Shown here one piece after another: positions 23,530-36,050 of a stretch of 64,000 nucleotides of DNA. The notes beneath the pieces were generated by a model. It did not search any database, was not told where the DNA came from, and worked only from the letters and a program-made list of their open reading frames with translations. The position numbers and the translations under genes are program-made. How positions within the stretch are numbered: position 1 is the first letter of the stretch; every line of letters starts with the position of its first letter. Source of the stretch: Ashinkailepas kermadecensis (Eukaryota > Arthropoda > Thecostraca > Neolepadidae). Where the stretch lies: the NCBI GenBank assembly GCA_034440615.1, contig JAOTOM010003684.1, positions 112,995-176,994 on the forward strand. The letters run 5' to 3'.

Positions 23530-24256
23530 TAAAGTCATAAAGTCATAAAGTGCTTAGACTTAATAAGACCTACAAGGGCCCATCAGTTAAGTCTGTAAAT
23601 TGAAGAAACCATAAGCCCGGTAAAAGGACCCATCCTATCCATCACCATCCAACCATCACCACATCCTAGAGAAACCATCCACCAACATCCCACACACCTA
23701 TCAATGCCTATCTACCCTAGCTATCCAGCCCTATTCTCTTGGTCCCTCTTAGCACATGTGGATTGAATGCCTTACTAATAATTTTCCAACTGCATCCATG
23801 CCTGCTTAAAGGGGTCTGTGCCGTGCACACTTACTTAGCATAAATCTCACCCCATCCATCACAAATTAGAACTCAAAAACAAGATTTTCCTGTCTAAAAA
23901 ATGTGTCCACCCTACTTTTAAATACATTCAATGAGGAACTATCCACAACATCAGCAGGCAGCCTATTTCACTGATCAGCAACCCTTTGACTGAAGACCTG
24001 TTGTCGCTTAACTGTCCTACACCTCAACTTGTCTAACCTGAATCCATGACCCCTATGTGATATTCTAAACTGAAGAGCGTCGTTCAAATTGACCTGATCT
24101 AGTCCTTTAACAATTTTGCACATTTCAATCATGTCCTCGCTTAATCTCCTATACTTGAGTGAGTACATAGCTAATGCCATAAGCCTTTCTCCATATTCTA
24201 AGTTACCTATTCCACTGATGAGTCTAGTTGCTCTGCGCTGCGCTCTTTCTAACATA
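23530..24256 (-). pseudogene. 5'-truncated LINE 3' end
   Basis: The minus strand carries the C-terminal RT segment (LERAQRRATRLISGIGNLEY, SHRGHGFRLDKL, KRQQVFSQRV) at 24255-23968 and then the family 3' UTR to about 23530. It is truncated at its 5' end next to atatctatatcttttttttata at 24254-24275. A premature stop follows SQRVADQ. Confidence 0.85.
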
Positions 24257-24279
24257 TCTATATCTTTTTTTTATAGGTT

Positions 24280-26640
24280 CTAGAGTTCTAGAGAAGCAAT
24301 GAACCCCACTGTGTTCCCAAGGCCAGTCTCACCAGCATTATATGTTTCATTGTCTTCTTTCTTTGTATGTGATTTTCGGCGTTCTGCAACACACACGCAA
24401 TAAAAATCGCGCTCAAGCCCACCCGGCGCACATCCCGCAACGCCACGCCGGCAACTCGACCATAAAGGCCACCCCGCCGCACAGGAAACTCGACCATAAA
24501 GGCCGGTTGCCGCGCCGGTGGGACCAGCCGAAACATGTGGCGACCCTGGAAACGAACGCCGGCGCTTGGCAGAGTGCCAGCGCCGCACACGACGCCCGCG
24601 GGCATGCACGGCGTCGGCGTCGAAGCATGACCGCGCGTCATAAAGCGGAGAATAGACAGGCGCCGCAGCTACGAGTTCCCACTCCGAAGTCGTAATTTGT
24701 GTACGGTGGGAGCTGGCTGGAACTGCATGCGGACCGACGTGCACACCTCAAGCGTTCGCTGGGCCTGGGGGAAGTCTCCAGACGTGGCTCACGTGGCATA
24801 GTTCGACTCGTCTTGATCGGTTCATCGCGAGACAGCTGTCTTGACAACTGACCGACGTGATGAGTGTCATTGCGCCGCTTTTCCACCTCCCAGGCGTCGT
24901 TTTCCCTCTCGCATGTGGCATTTCACCAGCATCCCAACCGACATCTGTAGCGACGGTACGTGTTATGAGACGGGCCAGCTCCACGCCAGACGATCACAAC
25001 GCAAATCAGAATGTCGCCGAACCTCATAATGTCAATCTGAGCAGCCGCGTGATGTGTAAAGCTGCACGAGAGCTGCGGTCGCCCGCCGCGCCCGTGCAGC
25101 AGCAGTCTGCTGAGGGGAGGGGGGGGGGGGAGTTCACACGCGTACGAGCGTAACCCGCTGACGGCCCGCTGCTGTGGTGGTCTCTGAGAGGCCGCCAAGT
25201 CTACGCTTTCTCACGCGGCGTCCGACCAGTGTGATAAAGCATGTGAAAGGACGGCAGAAGGTCGGCGGGTGGACAGCAGTTGCGCATTTCCGGGGTGGCC
25301 AAGCGGCCATTCCCCGAAATAAGGCTACTCTTTACCCCCCCCCCCCCCCAGTAATGTTAATTAAAAGGAGAGTTTAGCTTCACTGGGAAGGTCGTGAAAA
25401 TACCTGAGTTCCCCCTCCCCTCCCCCTCCTCGGCTAGAGGCTCTGGGCAGGTGTGGCCGGCAGTGGCAGATCCAGTGGGGGGGGGGGGGCTGGGATCATT
25501 CATGGGGTCGGGTTGAGGGAGAGGGACCCTGAGCTAACAGCGAAGATCCCTAGCTGCCGGAGAGCACCCTGGGCAGCCGGAGAGGATCTCGAGCTAATAT
25601 GAAGGCCCCCTGTGCCGACGGAGGTGGCTCTCAGGAGCCCTCAGGGACCGAAGAAGAGGCCCTGTCCTGACGGAGGTACGCTGATGTACGCGCAGGGCCC
25701 ATGGGCCGGCTTTGGAATCTCACGCTGGTGGGGAGAGGTTCAGTGCTGATAGAGCGGGCCTCGGCCCGATGAGGAAGTTTCAGAGATACGGGAGCGGCCC
25801 ACACCGAAGAAGAGGATTTCCGAGGAAAACGTCGCCGGATCCGGGGTTTGCCGAGCAGTGTCCGCGGATCCGAGGTTTGCCGAGTAGTGTCCGCGGATCC
25901 GGGGTTTGGCGCGCGGTGACCCACCCGTTGCCGATTCTCTGCTCTAGTTTGTACAGCTTCTAGTCCGCACAACAGTTCTAGCTTGTACAGCTCTCAGTTT
26001 GTTCAGCAGTATGATGCAGCTCACTTCTGCGTACGTGACATTCCAAATGCCGGAAAATGTCGGCAGCAGCCAGATAAGTACTACCAACGAAGGCCCGAGC
26101 CGGCGGTCACCGCCCTCGTAGCCTTCGAGAGCGCAGGAGACGCTTCAAGCTGCAGAGTCATGGAAGGCTTGCAACTAAAGAAGATAGCTAGTCAGCCAGT
26201 TGTGTTCATCCAGACCACAGTAGATAACGGGCGCGCATCATATCTTCCGAAGTTCATATTTTTTCAACGTGCATATCTCCCAAAACAGATGGGATGGGAG
26301 GAATTTGTATTTCTCGAAGTTCATGTCTTCAACAATTTATGACTTCCAAATTTCAGCTTAGCTTTCAAGAATTCGAAATTAGCTTCCAAAACAACCCGGA
26401 TAAGAACCAAACCAAACCTAACTTAATATAATCTAACCTAGCCTAACCTTCCAATTTTGGCAAATTGACTTTCAATTTATAAGTTATGAACTTCGGAAGC
26501 AATACACCTTGGAAAACATGAACGATTCCTATCCGTTGTGTTTTTGGAAGTCCACTACCACTTTTTGGAAGTTAGCTTTACATTTAGGGTACATTTTACG
26601 TTATTATTATTATCAGACTGTCCATAATAGCCACTGTATG
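24280..26640. other. GC-rich anonymous region
   Basis: CpG-rich sequence to about 25950 with C/G runs at 25337-25350 and 25478-25490, a short two-copy repeat around aactcgaccataaaggcc (24430-24510) and three copies of a 30-bp unit (gtccgcggatccggggtttg) at 25837-25915. Open frames overlap on both strands and show no family motif. No gene is called. Confidence 0.4.
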
Positions 26641-29267
26641 TGGATGGCATACATCGTGGAATATATAAATATATAAATAAATAAATATTACATCATTTAT
26701 TTTCATTGTAATATAATAATGCAATCCGTTACATATATTGCATTATTAGTATATTGTATTATTGTTTTTATTATTACGGTACATTTTTAAAGTTAAGAGC
26801 ATTGATGGAATTTGGGATCCTATATAATCATATTTAACAAAAGTGTAAAAGACCCCTGAATTGGAGATCCTGGGAGGCTGAGGCCTCCTAGTTTTGAGAC
26901 TAGTGTCCATTTTCCATTCCATTTTCCCTATGCAATCCGACTATTCTGAGCTTGGATCCACAAGGATTATGGATACATCTCCAGCTATCGCACGATTTCC
27001 TGTTAATCTATACAGCTTAGACAGAATTAGACAGCAGCAAATGTTACCAAGATATGCAAAGAGCAATTCGGGTAAAGGAATTAAAATATTTTGCTAAACT
27101 TCACACATTCAGGATACTATTGGTATGCATAGTTCCTATAATATATAAAATATATTTGATAGACACCTACCGAACGTTTCTTTTACCAAGCTTTTTTCAG
27201 TATTATCAGATGCTTGTTTGAATCCTCAGTCAGGGGTGCTTTTTAATTTTTAGGGGTGCACTTTCGACATTCAGGGGTGCTTGTGAACTACTAAATCCGC
27301 AGTTGCTTCCATCTTTGTAATTGTGTAATTATTTCACCTCGTTCAGACTTTGAGAGCCCTAAATACACATGTCTTCGGTTTTGCATTGAAACTTGAACAT
27401 GTAAATAAGTTTTAACTATAGTCACGTCTTGACCACACCGTGCCGTCTAAAAACGTGAAGTGTTTAATATCTTACCATTATATAGCCAAATGTAATTGGA
27501 ATGTAATCAAAACGGCGAATGGGATTGGTTGCCCAAATTTTCGGAAACAGCCTTCAGACGATTATATATATATATATATTGGTGGTTGTCGCTTGGTTCT
27601 CACTGTGACGCCAACCGATGGTATAGTGGCACTTCGCCAGCGCTGTCTTGTATTGCCGTCAACTGTGCACTACCATCACCACCATCGCCCGGACGGATTG
27701 GAAATTCCCACACCTAACTCGTGACTCGCGTATATCGGGAGTAGGCATGAACAATCATGGAACGCGCTAAAAAAAACATCCACACATTGCTATGATTTAG
27801 CCATCAAATCCGAACAAGCTGTGCCGGATTAATGATTCGGACAAATACCGGCGGATTAACGTCCATTGTGCAAACGTGCGGCCACTGCCGCTCTGCCTAT
27901 CGCGGCCCGGGTCGGCAACATCTGGACTATGGACGTGAAACAATAACGCCAATTGGGCTTGATTGGCGGAACTGAAGTAATGACATGAACACGAGCCAGA
28001 GGGAGATATCGTGTGAAGGGGAGCCGGGCAGGGGAAGGTGCGATGACCCGCTACGGGGTTGGCATCAGTCATCAGCCTCAGGGTCGGACATTTCACCGGG
28101 GGGGGGTAGGCGGTTCAAAGTTGGAGAGAAGGTCTGCATCGTGTTCCCGGAGTCGACGGTCCGAAATTGGATGGCTCTTATTTATCTCAGGAGGTTCTAG
28201 TAATGTTTTCACCGGAAATTGTCTTCTGCTCGCTTATTCATTCCTACATTCAGTTGAGTGGCCCTCTCAACTAACTGCAGTTTTCATCTTCGTAAGCGCT
28301 TTTAAGACACAGTAGCATGAAAATCGTGTGACTTAGCTTTAGGACATTCAGTTCGTTTTACTTCCTATTTGATTCCATTTATTTATTTGATTTCCTTATG
28401 TCGTTAATGATGGTGTAGTGCAATGTGCCTATGCTAGATCGCACAATAAAACGACTTAGATTACCACAATGGAGAGAGGATTTCATGCCCAAACATACGA
28501 AAATCAATATCGTATTAAGTTTATTTATTGAATGCCTTGGAACTTCCCGTCGCATGACACAAATACACACGACACGCTATAGCTGAATGGAGGAGTTTTC
28601 AGGGGCTCTGCTACCCCTCTGGTGGGGTAGCCATGTCGTTTGCAGGGGTCAGGGATCTCTCTCCGATGGGGTAGCCATGTCGCTTACATGGGTAAGGGTA
28701 GCTCTCTACGATTGGGTTATATCGTTTACAGGTGCTAGATGTGCATAATGTGCTAGATGAGCGACGCCAATATGCTAAATTTGCCATGTTCGAAATTTTA
28801 ACCCGGTTCAGCATGGCTGCATGGAAATAGAAAGATGAGAAACCAGCACTTGAGTTGGAATGTTGTGTCACACCTTGAACGTTGCTGAAACATGCCTGCG
28901 AGCCGTCTTGTCGCCGCGAATCGTTTTCTTTGAACACAGATTATGAGCACTTCATAAAGAAAGTGGGAACAAATTAACACGAACATTAAAGGAGCACATC
29001 TGACACTGGTATGAAGAAATTAGGATGCGAAACGCTGCACCGACAACAACAAAAAAAGCTATTGTTCTTTAAAAAGCGTACCAGTGGACATGGCCCGCCC
29101 AGGTGAACTTTTCCACCATTGTGCACGGAAATAGATTCACTTGGGCTTCGTCCTCACTCGTAGTAAAATATGCTGAATAGGACGGAGTGGTAGGACCATG
29201 CATTCCTTTGGTATGACGTGGTTAGCAGTATGCGATGAGCAGAGTTTGGGGTACTCTCATCCCTCCC

Positions 29268-29318
29268 CTTCCGCCATGGCGGAAGCACGAAGCGAGGGTG
29301 CACCCTCGCTTTGTGCTT
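29268..29318. promoter_or_regulatory. Two adjacent palindromes in CpG-rich DNA
   Basis: A perfect 18-bp palindrome (cttccgccatggcggaag, 29268-29285) overlaps a 36-bp palindrome centred on gggtgcaccc with one mismatched pair (29283-29318). About 60-80 bp downstream are an E2F-like TTTTCGCGCC (29373) and a CCAAT motif (29392). A promoter is possible, but no gene can be assigned. Confidence 0.3.
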
Positions 29319-30559
29319 TGCATCATGCGCGACCTTCAATACGGCACTTATATTTGGGCGCCGGGAAAGAGGTTTTCGCGCCCTGGCCACTCCAATCGAG
29401 CTGGGTGCATTGGCTTCCAATCTCAGGGCCAGTCCAGTCGGGTTTTTCCAGCCAATGTGTCGGCCAGTGCGTTAACCCGCAGCCGACAGTTCGCCGGGCA
29501 CACCGGACTGTTCCGTACTTGGCTAGCTCCGCCATCTAGTGACGGTACTCGATACTCGAGGATGATGTATCCGCCGGTAGATTCTGCGATAGGCGCCAGC
29601 CAGCGAGCGAGTATACGGCGGAGGTTTTTGCTCGTGATGTGTGACCGAGTGGTGAGGAAATGACCTGGCCTACTCCCGGGCGGGGGCGATGTCGGAGTCG
29701 CGACCTTTGACCAGTGCGTCTGGAATTCCCTCCACTGTGGAAGTACAGCTTACATCATAAAATGTCGAGATTAGCGATGCTGATGCATTTTAAACCAGAT
29801 TGTCTGAAAGAAAATCTGCTAAGCAACTAAACAACAATTGCATGGTCATACTGATGTTTGTACACACCACCAATGGCAAAACCACATCAATTTCAAATCA
29901 ATTCCATTCTAAATTTCCAGTCATTGTCAAACTTGCATGCAAATCATGGTTATCATTGAGATTGTGGATATACAAACTATAATTATATTTAGCAACTTAC
30001 CCATCACACCATCAGCTTGATATTTACCAAGGTACCTACCTACCAGGGGTGTCGATTTGTATCTTTGGGGGGGGCCATGGCCCCACCAATGTTGATCTTG
30101 GCCCCCAATGTTGATTTGGGCCCCATAACCTTGTTTTTATGGGTCTGTGCTTGGCCTTCGCCCCTTTTTTAAAATCGACGCCCCTGTACCAACCTACATG
30201 GGCCCAAATTATGGGGCAACCCAATCTCAAACTAAACCAACAAAATCAAAGTGTGAGCCAATCTGCCAGCCTATGAAAACATGAGAGAAAAGTCAGCAAG
30301 AAGCCATATAGACACCTCATTATAATTGATATTCCTGAAAAACAATAGGTATTAAGCTATGGCCACACATGACTTCCCAAACAAACCCTATAGAGTCTGG
30401 TCTTACAATACCAGTGTCTGGCAGCCCGCATTAAATGTGTCGCCCACTATTACCTTAGAAGGTACACCAAAGTTCGCCTTCAAGCTTTCGTGACGTCATA
30501 GTTATTTTTTTATCTTACGTTGAAGAAATTGATGGCATCAGGCGTGTTTCAATTTCACT

Positions 30560-31010
30560 GCGCATGAGACAGTTAAAGCATTTTACAATTTTCAATTTTC
30601 AAAGTTTAAAGAACCTAACACAGCCAAACCTAACCTATCATAAGCTGCTGTTGAATAAAAAATGATGTTACCGAACTCAAAGCCTTTTTTGGCATGATTT
30701 TACTCACAACCTGAAAAATAAGCATTTGCACAGAAAATAAGTGGGTCCAATCATCGTAGTCACCTTCATAAACATGATATTCTGCAGAAAAAAATTTCAC
30801 AAAAAAAGAAAAAAGAACACCTTAAACTGCAAAGTTACCAAATAATTCGCAATTTGTGGGGGAAACATTTTTGGAATAAACAAAAAGTTTTCCAATTTGA
30901 AAATCCTAAACTAACCTAATTTAACCAAACCTAACCCATTTGTTTGCTATATGGAGGCAAATGTGTGTACAAAATTGTCTTGTTACCACCTTAAAGCACA
31001 ATAATGCCGG
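30560..31010 (+). mobile_element. AT-rich MITE-like repeat, copy A
   Basis: Shares with 36290-36610, 37735-38000 and 38395-38660 the ordered landmarks cctaacctatcataagctgc, ttgcacagaaaataagtggg-like, ccatttgtttgc, ggaggcaaatgtgtgta and ttgttaccaccttaaa. It has no ORF and contains degenerate cctaacc motifs. The class is uncertain: MITE, Helitron-like or LTR-derived. Confidence 0.55.
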
Positions 31011-31637
31011 TTTGGCTAGGTTATAAGGCTAGTTTAGTTGTTTAAGACAGGTAACAAAGCTCCATAGGACATTTACATACTAATTATTCCAGCCATTAGC
31101 CAATGCTATACGTATTACGATACTTCTATTGTCAATGCTACGCTCATGGCAAGCATGGCCGTATGTGGTGATAACAAGCCTATTCGTCATCAAAATTGGG
31201 ACATTGTTCAAACTTCTCACCTCTGCATGCAACTTGGCCAAATTTTTAACCTTTTAAAAAAACATTTCAGAGCAAAATCGGATTATCCCATGCGATGTTT
31301 CCTGGGTGTGATATGGGCGTTGTGCAGCAGCACAGGCGAAAGTGAAGGTGCCGGAAGCGGGGCAGGTGCTGCGGCGCTGCTGTGGCCTCGCATCTGATGT
31401 GTGAAATGGACTTCGGCCGGGCCAGGCGGTCGCCGACCGCGCTAGGCACCGACCCAAATTGGCACAATCATCGTCAAATTCGTCGTTCCGCCGCCATGCT
31501 GCTCGGCTCAACTGGGGATACCAACCGATTTGTCAAAGGCAAGCGATTGTGACAACATTAGCCGCCACGGGCGTTACGGTTGTATTTTGCGATGGCGCCA
31601 AGTCATGCCAGTCCAGATGAGGGTGAGCCAGCTACTG

Positions 31638-31719
31638 CATAGCTGATCAGTGCCGCATTTGCTGCCATCTAGCGGTGACATAGCTGATCAGTGACGCATT
31701 TACTGCCATCTAGCGGTGA
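31638..31719. repeat. Two 41-bp direct repeats with CTAGATGGCA motif
   Basis: 31638-31678 and 31679-31719 are adjacent and differ at two positions. Each contains tgccatctagcggtga, whose complement (tcaccgctagatggca) resembles the arthropod CTCF-type consensus. The same core gccatctag occurs at 29531. Confidence 0.6.
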
Positions 31720-31776
31720 CACACACATAACAGAGCCCGCACGCCGGTCACACCAGGTGCTTTCAGCGTACGAACG

Positions 31777-31965
31777 CCATCACAGTGGACTGGTTGGTTA
31801 TTGGTTTTACGACACGTCGACCGTTGAGTCATGTAGCGTCGGCAATCTCTCACGCCCATTGGTCGCGGGCGAAGAGTAGCGACAGGTGAGACTCGAACCC
31901 ACAACCTTTCGATTGTGAGACGAGCATCTTACCCCTAGACCACTCGTCCCCCCATCACAGTGGAC
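31777..31965 (-). mobile_element. Full-length tRNA-derived SINE (161 bp) with 14-bp TSD
   Basis: The insert 31791-31951 lies between perfect ccatcacagtggac repeats (31777-31790 and 31952-31965). On the minus strand it begins with a tRNA-like head: an A-box-like gtggtctaggggtaag and a B-box ggttcgagtctc inside a proper T-arm (GTGGG/CTCAC, seven-base loop). The anticodon arm resembles tRNA-Val(CAC) but has mismatches, and so does the acceptor stem, so it is not a functional tRNA gene. The body (cccgcgaccaatgggcgtga) and the tail (gtcgtaaaaccaataaccaa) follow. A head-less copy is at 6799-6878. Confidence 0.85.
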
Positions 31966-34140
31966 GTGCATAGCGATGTGTTTTGGACCAGAAGTGACCA
32001 ATACACACAAACACGAGCACACGTAGGACACACGCACCGGGCCACGATGCTGCTGAATACGATGGTCGGGCCAAGGCTTACCAGCTTCGTTCATGACCAC
32101 TGAGCACTGAATTACATACACACAATGCGATTATACGTACATGGGAGCAGGGCACTAAGCTGTTGTTTTGAGAGATGGGACGGCTTCTAGTCTCGGATAA
32201 TGTCATCCGAATTGCGGGATTGGGATTCAAATGTCTTGCCACCTGGCGGGCTAGGTATGCACTTTTGCCGTCCTAAGTTTGATTGGATAAGATCATTTAG
32301 ACAGCGTAGCAATAATCATACTTGTGCGTTGTGTATGAATGTGCAATGGGGGCGGTCGTGCTGGCTTCTTATCAGACGTGGGACCTCGCGTCTTTGGAGA
32401 CACCTTTTCCTATATGATTGCCGTAGTGAAATGTTAGGATGTCTGCATCCACTAAGTCAAAGCACTAAGTCAAATCACGAAGCATAATCACATATCGAGC
32501 GTGGGCTTGTCCCAACACAGATTTCGGAGCCTTCACCGATCCCCTGCCACTCCCAGCACCGGCCGGCTGCCATGGCAGTACATCGCGGGCTGGCGGTACT
32601 GACGGATTGGGCTCGCCGATCAAAAACACATGTTGAGCGGGGGGGAGGGGGGGGGGCGATTCGTTCGGACTTTTTACTGAACTCCGGCAGGGTGCAATGT
32701 GTTGCCAAGATGGTTGCAAAATATTGGTATGGAATGCCTCCCCAAAATATGGCATACCTGTCCTACGGCTGTCATACATATCCTGTCTAGTATGCACCCC
32801 AGCGAACGTGTAAACGCCGGTCACAGACACCCAGTATTTTGAACAACTGTCGACCACGCATGCTGCAACAAATACCAGGCGAAATATGCAGGCGGCAGAC
32901 AGCCGGATATTTTACAATGTCACGCGCTGTTGTGTCGCTCTTGTCGAGCCGCGCCCGGAGTGTCCTGACTCACCGACCGTGACCGGTCAGCGAGGTCACG
33001 ACCCGAGGTCAACCTGTAACCAGCAAACAGGTGGTGAGTGATGCGGAGACAGCGTGCCTCACACCGGGTCACTATCGGGGGTCAGAGGTGCACCGACTGT
33101 GTCACACAGCGCGATAAAACTTCCGGAAAGGCGGCAGCCGCTCGCCAGTGTTTGTCAGGCCATGGCGGTGCCTCAGCACCACAACAGCGCGGTGCCTCCC
33201 ACCGCGACAAGGTGCCTCAACACGGGAGAGAAGCTGTGATGACCACCGACCCCGGAGTATCCTTCGGACTATCGAGGTCCCGACTATCTACTTCTGACTA
33301 CCCTTCGCACCATCTAGGTCCCGACGCACCCAAGTCCCTGGAACAGGTCTGTTGGGTCAGCGGCACGCAGTGAAAGTCGCCAGCAAGGCCAGTGTTTGCG
33401 TCTCGTCAGGAATGCGCACTGCGCGTGACGTTAATGTCTACCATTGTCATTGGGCTGATGATTTGTGTGTTCAAGTGATTAGCGCATGAAACGACGTTTA
33501 GTCGCACGACTGGTATTTAATTTAAAAAGACGAGAGGCATGGTTTTGCTCTCGTTCCATTAGAACATGCATTCTTCGTCTCCTGCGTGCTCAGATAGCAC
33601 CAAGTGGTTGTCAAATAAATCCTGCCAGAAAAGCAGTCGAATTTTCGCTTTGGACTGATATGTGACCTAACATGCAGTACTTAGGACAATATACTTGACT
33701 TATCTGAGCTCATCATGTTCAGCTCTGTCGCTTTCCGCCAAAAGCAACAAAATCGACCCGTAACTTGCAAAGCCAAGCAGGAGGGAAGAATCTGACACCG
33801 CCATCGCCCAGTGGGGCACGTTCGGATGTCAGCCCAGTGGCGCGCGGGCGAATGCAGGTTTGGTCGTGGCATTTGCATGCAAGCTTACCTTTATCTCTCG
33901 ACACCATTATCTGACCATGATCCAAGAGCAAAGCTCAGAATTGGCATTGGCAACCCGCCATTGGCAAGCCGTACTGCTTTCACAACCATCACCCTGATAC
34001 CCATGATCAGCCAGTCAGTGGCGAATCCAGGGGGCAGCTGTGGGTACATGCCCCCCCCCCCCCGATAGACATGTGAGGGCCCTTCGGCTGCTAAATGACA
34101 CCCCTCTAGGACGCTCAAGGGTATTGACCCACAGCCCCAT
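31966..34140. other. Anonymous intergenic region
   Basis: CpG-rich at 32900-33400, with a G run at 32640-32654 and a C run at 34051-34063. No ORF with a recognisable motif and no RNA gene seen. Confidence 0.4.
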
Positions 34141-34285
34141 CCCCTTAACGAGTTTTTTTCAGGAGCCGATGGTAACCCTTGGAGTAGAAAAGACGCCGCC
34201 TCACGGATAATTGTTGCCCCTCCAGGACACTCGAGTTCACCTCATTTAACGAGTTTTTTTTCAGCCGGTGGCGCTCCTTCCGAAT

Positions 34286-35190
34286 AAAAATAACGTCCCT
34301 CCACAAGTACCGCCCACCCGACCAAAATAAAAATAACGTCCCTCCACAAGTACCGCCCACCCGACCAAAATAAAAATAACGTCCCTCCACAAGTACCGCC
34401 CACCCGACCAAAATAAAAATAACGTCCCTCCACAAGTACCGCCCACCCGACCAAAATAAAAATAACGTCCCTCCACAAGTACCGCCCACCCGACCAAAAT
34501 AAAAATAACGTCCCTCCACAAGTACCGCCCACCCGACCAAAATAAAAATAACGTCCCTCCACAAGTACCGCCCACCCGACCAAAATAAAAATAACGTCCC
34601 TCCACAAGTACCGCCCACCCGACCAAAATAAAAATAACGTCCCTCCACAAGTACCGCCCACCCGACCAAAATAAAAATAACGTCCCTCCACAAGTACCGC
34701 CCACCCGACCAAAATAAAAATAACGTCCCTCCACAAGTACCGCCCACCCGACCAAAATAAAAATCACGTCCCTCCACAAGTACCGCCCACCCGACCAAAA
34801 TAAAAATCACGTCCCTCCACAAGTACCGCCCACCCGACCAAAATAAAAATAACGTCCCTCCACAAGTACCGCCCACCCGACCAAAATAAAAATAACGTCC
34901 CTCCACAAGTACCGCCCACCCGACCAAAATAAAAATAACGTCCCTCCACAAGTACCGCCCACCCGACCAAAATAAAAATAACGTCCCTCCACAAGTACCG
35001 CCCACCCGACCAAAATAAAAATAACGTCCCTCCACAAGTACCGCCCACCCGACCAAAATAAAAATAACGTCCCTCCACAAGTACCGCCCACCCGACCAAA
35101 ATAAAAATAACGTCCCTCCACAAGTACCGCCCACCCGACCAAAATAAAAATAACGTCCCTCCACAAGTACCGCCCACCCGACCAAAATTT
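34286..35190. repeat. 43-bp minisatellite, 21 nearly identical units
   Basis: The repeat (cgtccctccacaagtaccgc, then ccacccgaccaaaataaaaataa) recurs every 43 bp from 34294. Nearly all units are identical; two near 34764 and 34807 carry atcacg in place of ataacg. Because 43 is not a multiple of three and the unit has no minus-strand stop, all three minus frames stay open, giving a spurious 361-codon frame. A precursor-like pair of taacgagtttttttcag phrases lies just upstream at 34146 and 34247. Confidence 0.97.
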
Positions 35191-36050
35191 CTTGCTCCAC
35201 CCCTGACGACATGGCAGTCATACAGATCACCTTTGTTTAAACGTTTTCAGGTAAAATTATTTGAAAGTGGAACCGTAAAGGCCACATGTTTCGGACATCG
35301 TTGAAACTACGACCAAATTTGTATTGGGTCGTGACCGCGGGGACTCGCTCGATATTTCGAGTGGGGGAAGGGCTGTCTTGGTTGGTTGCTGTGTGGGAGG
35401 GGCATCGTCATCACCCAGCTGACTGGATCCTCCAGTAATGCTAATTCAATGCGAAAGGTTATGTATTGTATGTATTGAATTGTATTAAAATATACTTCAT
35501 TTTTTATCATTTGCGTTTTCTCTTCTCCAGAAACTCATTGATTGTGATATTTCCAGCTGCCTGGAATTGTTGAAAATTGATTGCATTTTCTCTCCCATGT
35601 TAGGAGAAAGGGCAAACGCTCAATACACGGTGGCGCGTCATCACTCCGAATTCGCAGCACGGTACGTACGACTCGGCTTTCGGTGTCTATACAATCTGGC
35701 TCGTGTTGCAAATTGCGTGGTGGGCGTGAGAGATGTGAGAGTTTGTGGCCAACGGGTATCACTTTATGAAGTTGGTTGTTGCGGGGTCTTAACTCTCAAA
35801 TTACGTTTTTGATTGCCAATGTTGCCCCGAAAACCACTTTTTTGTAGGTAGGTAATATGGGTTTGTGTTGTATACTTTAGGGAGGGAGAAGGTACCTTTC
35901 TCCCCTCAATGTAGGCTTTGCCCCCCCCCCCCGCCCCCATAATTTCATCTTTTAGCATTTGGACGTGTTCAGTGTACCACCAAATCAATTTGGGTTTCCT
36001 ATTGGGTAAATTTATGGTTTAATATATTTGTTTTATTGTAATTTCTTTTT
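35191..36050. other. Anonymous spacer
   Basis: Contains a C run at 35922-35936. No gene, RNA or repeat family recognised. Confidence 0.4.

Larger units (their letters stand above)
26640..31630. other. Anonymous, partly AT-rich intergenic region
   Basis: AT-rich tracts at 26640-26800, a short TA microsatellite near 27562-27580, a three-copy diverged repeat around ggggtagccatgtcg at 28610-28730, paired palindromes at 29268-29318, and an AT-rich element copy at 30560-31010 listed separately. Frames of up to 142 codons (29235-29663) have no recognisable motif. No gene is called. Confidence 0.4.

Noticed and set aside
24280..25200. Possible genes in the GC-rich region (frames of 98-154 codons)
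   Set aside because: Competing frames on both strands, no motif, no splice-site support.
31880..31955. Functional tRNA-Val gene on the minus strand
   Set aside because: Acceptor and anticodon stems have mismatches, and the piece is the head of a SINE with a TSD.
34145..35230. A 361-codon minus-strand membrane-like protein
   Set aside because: It is an alternating three-frame reading of a 43-bp repeat without stops.
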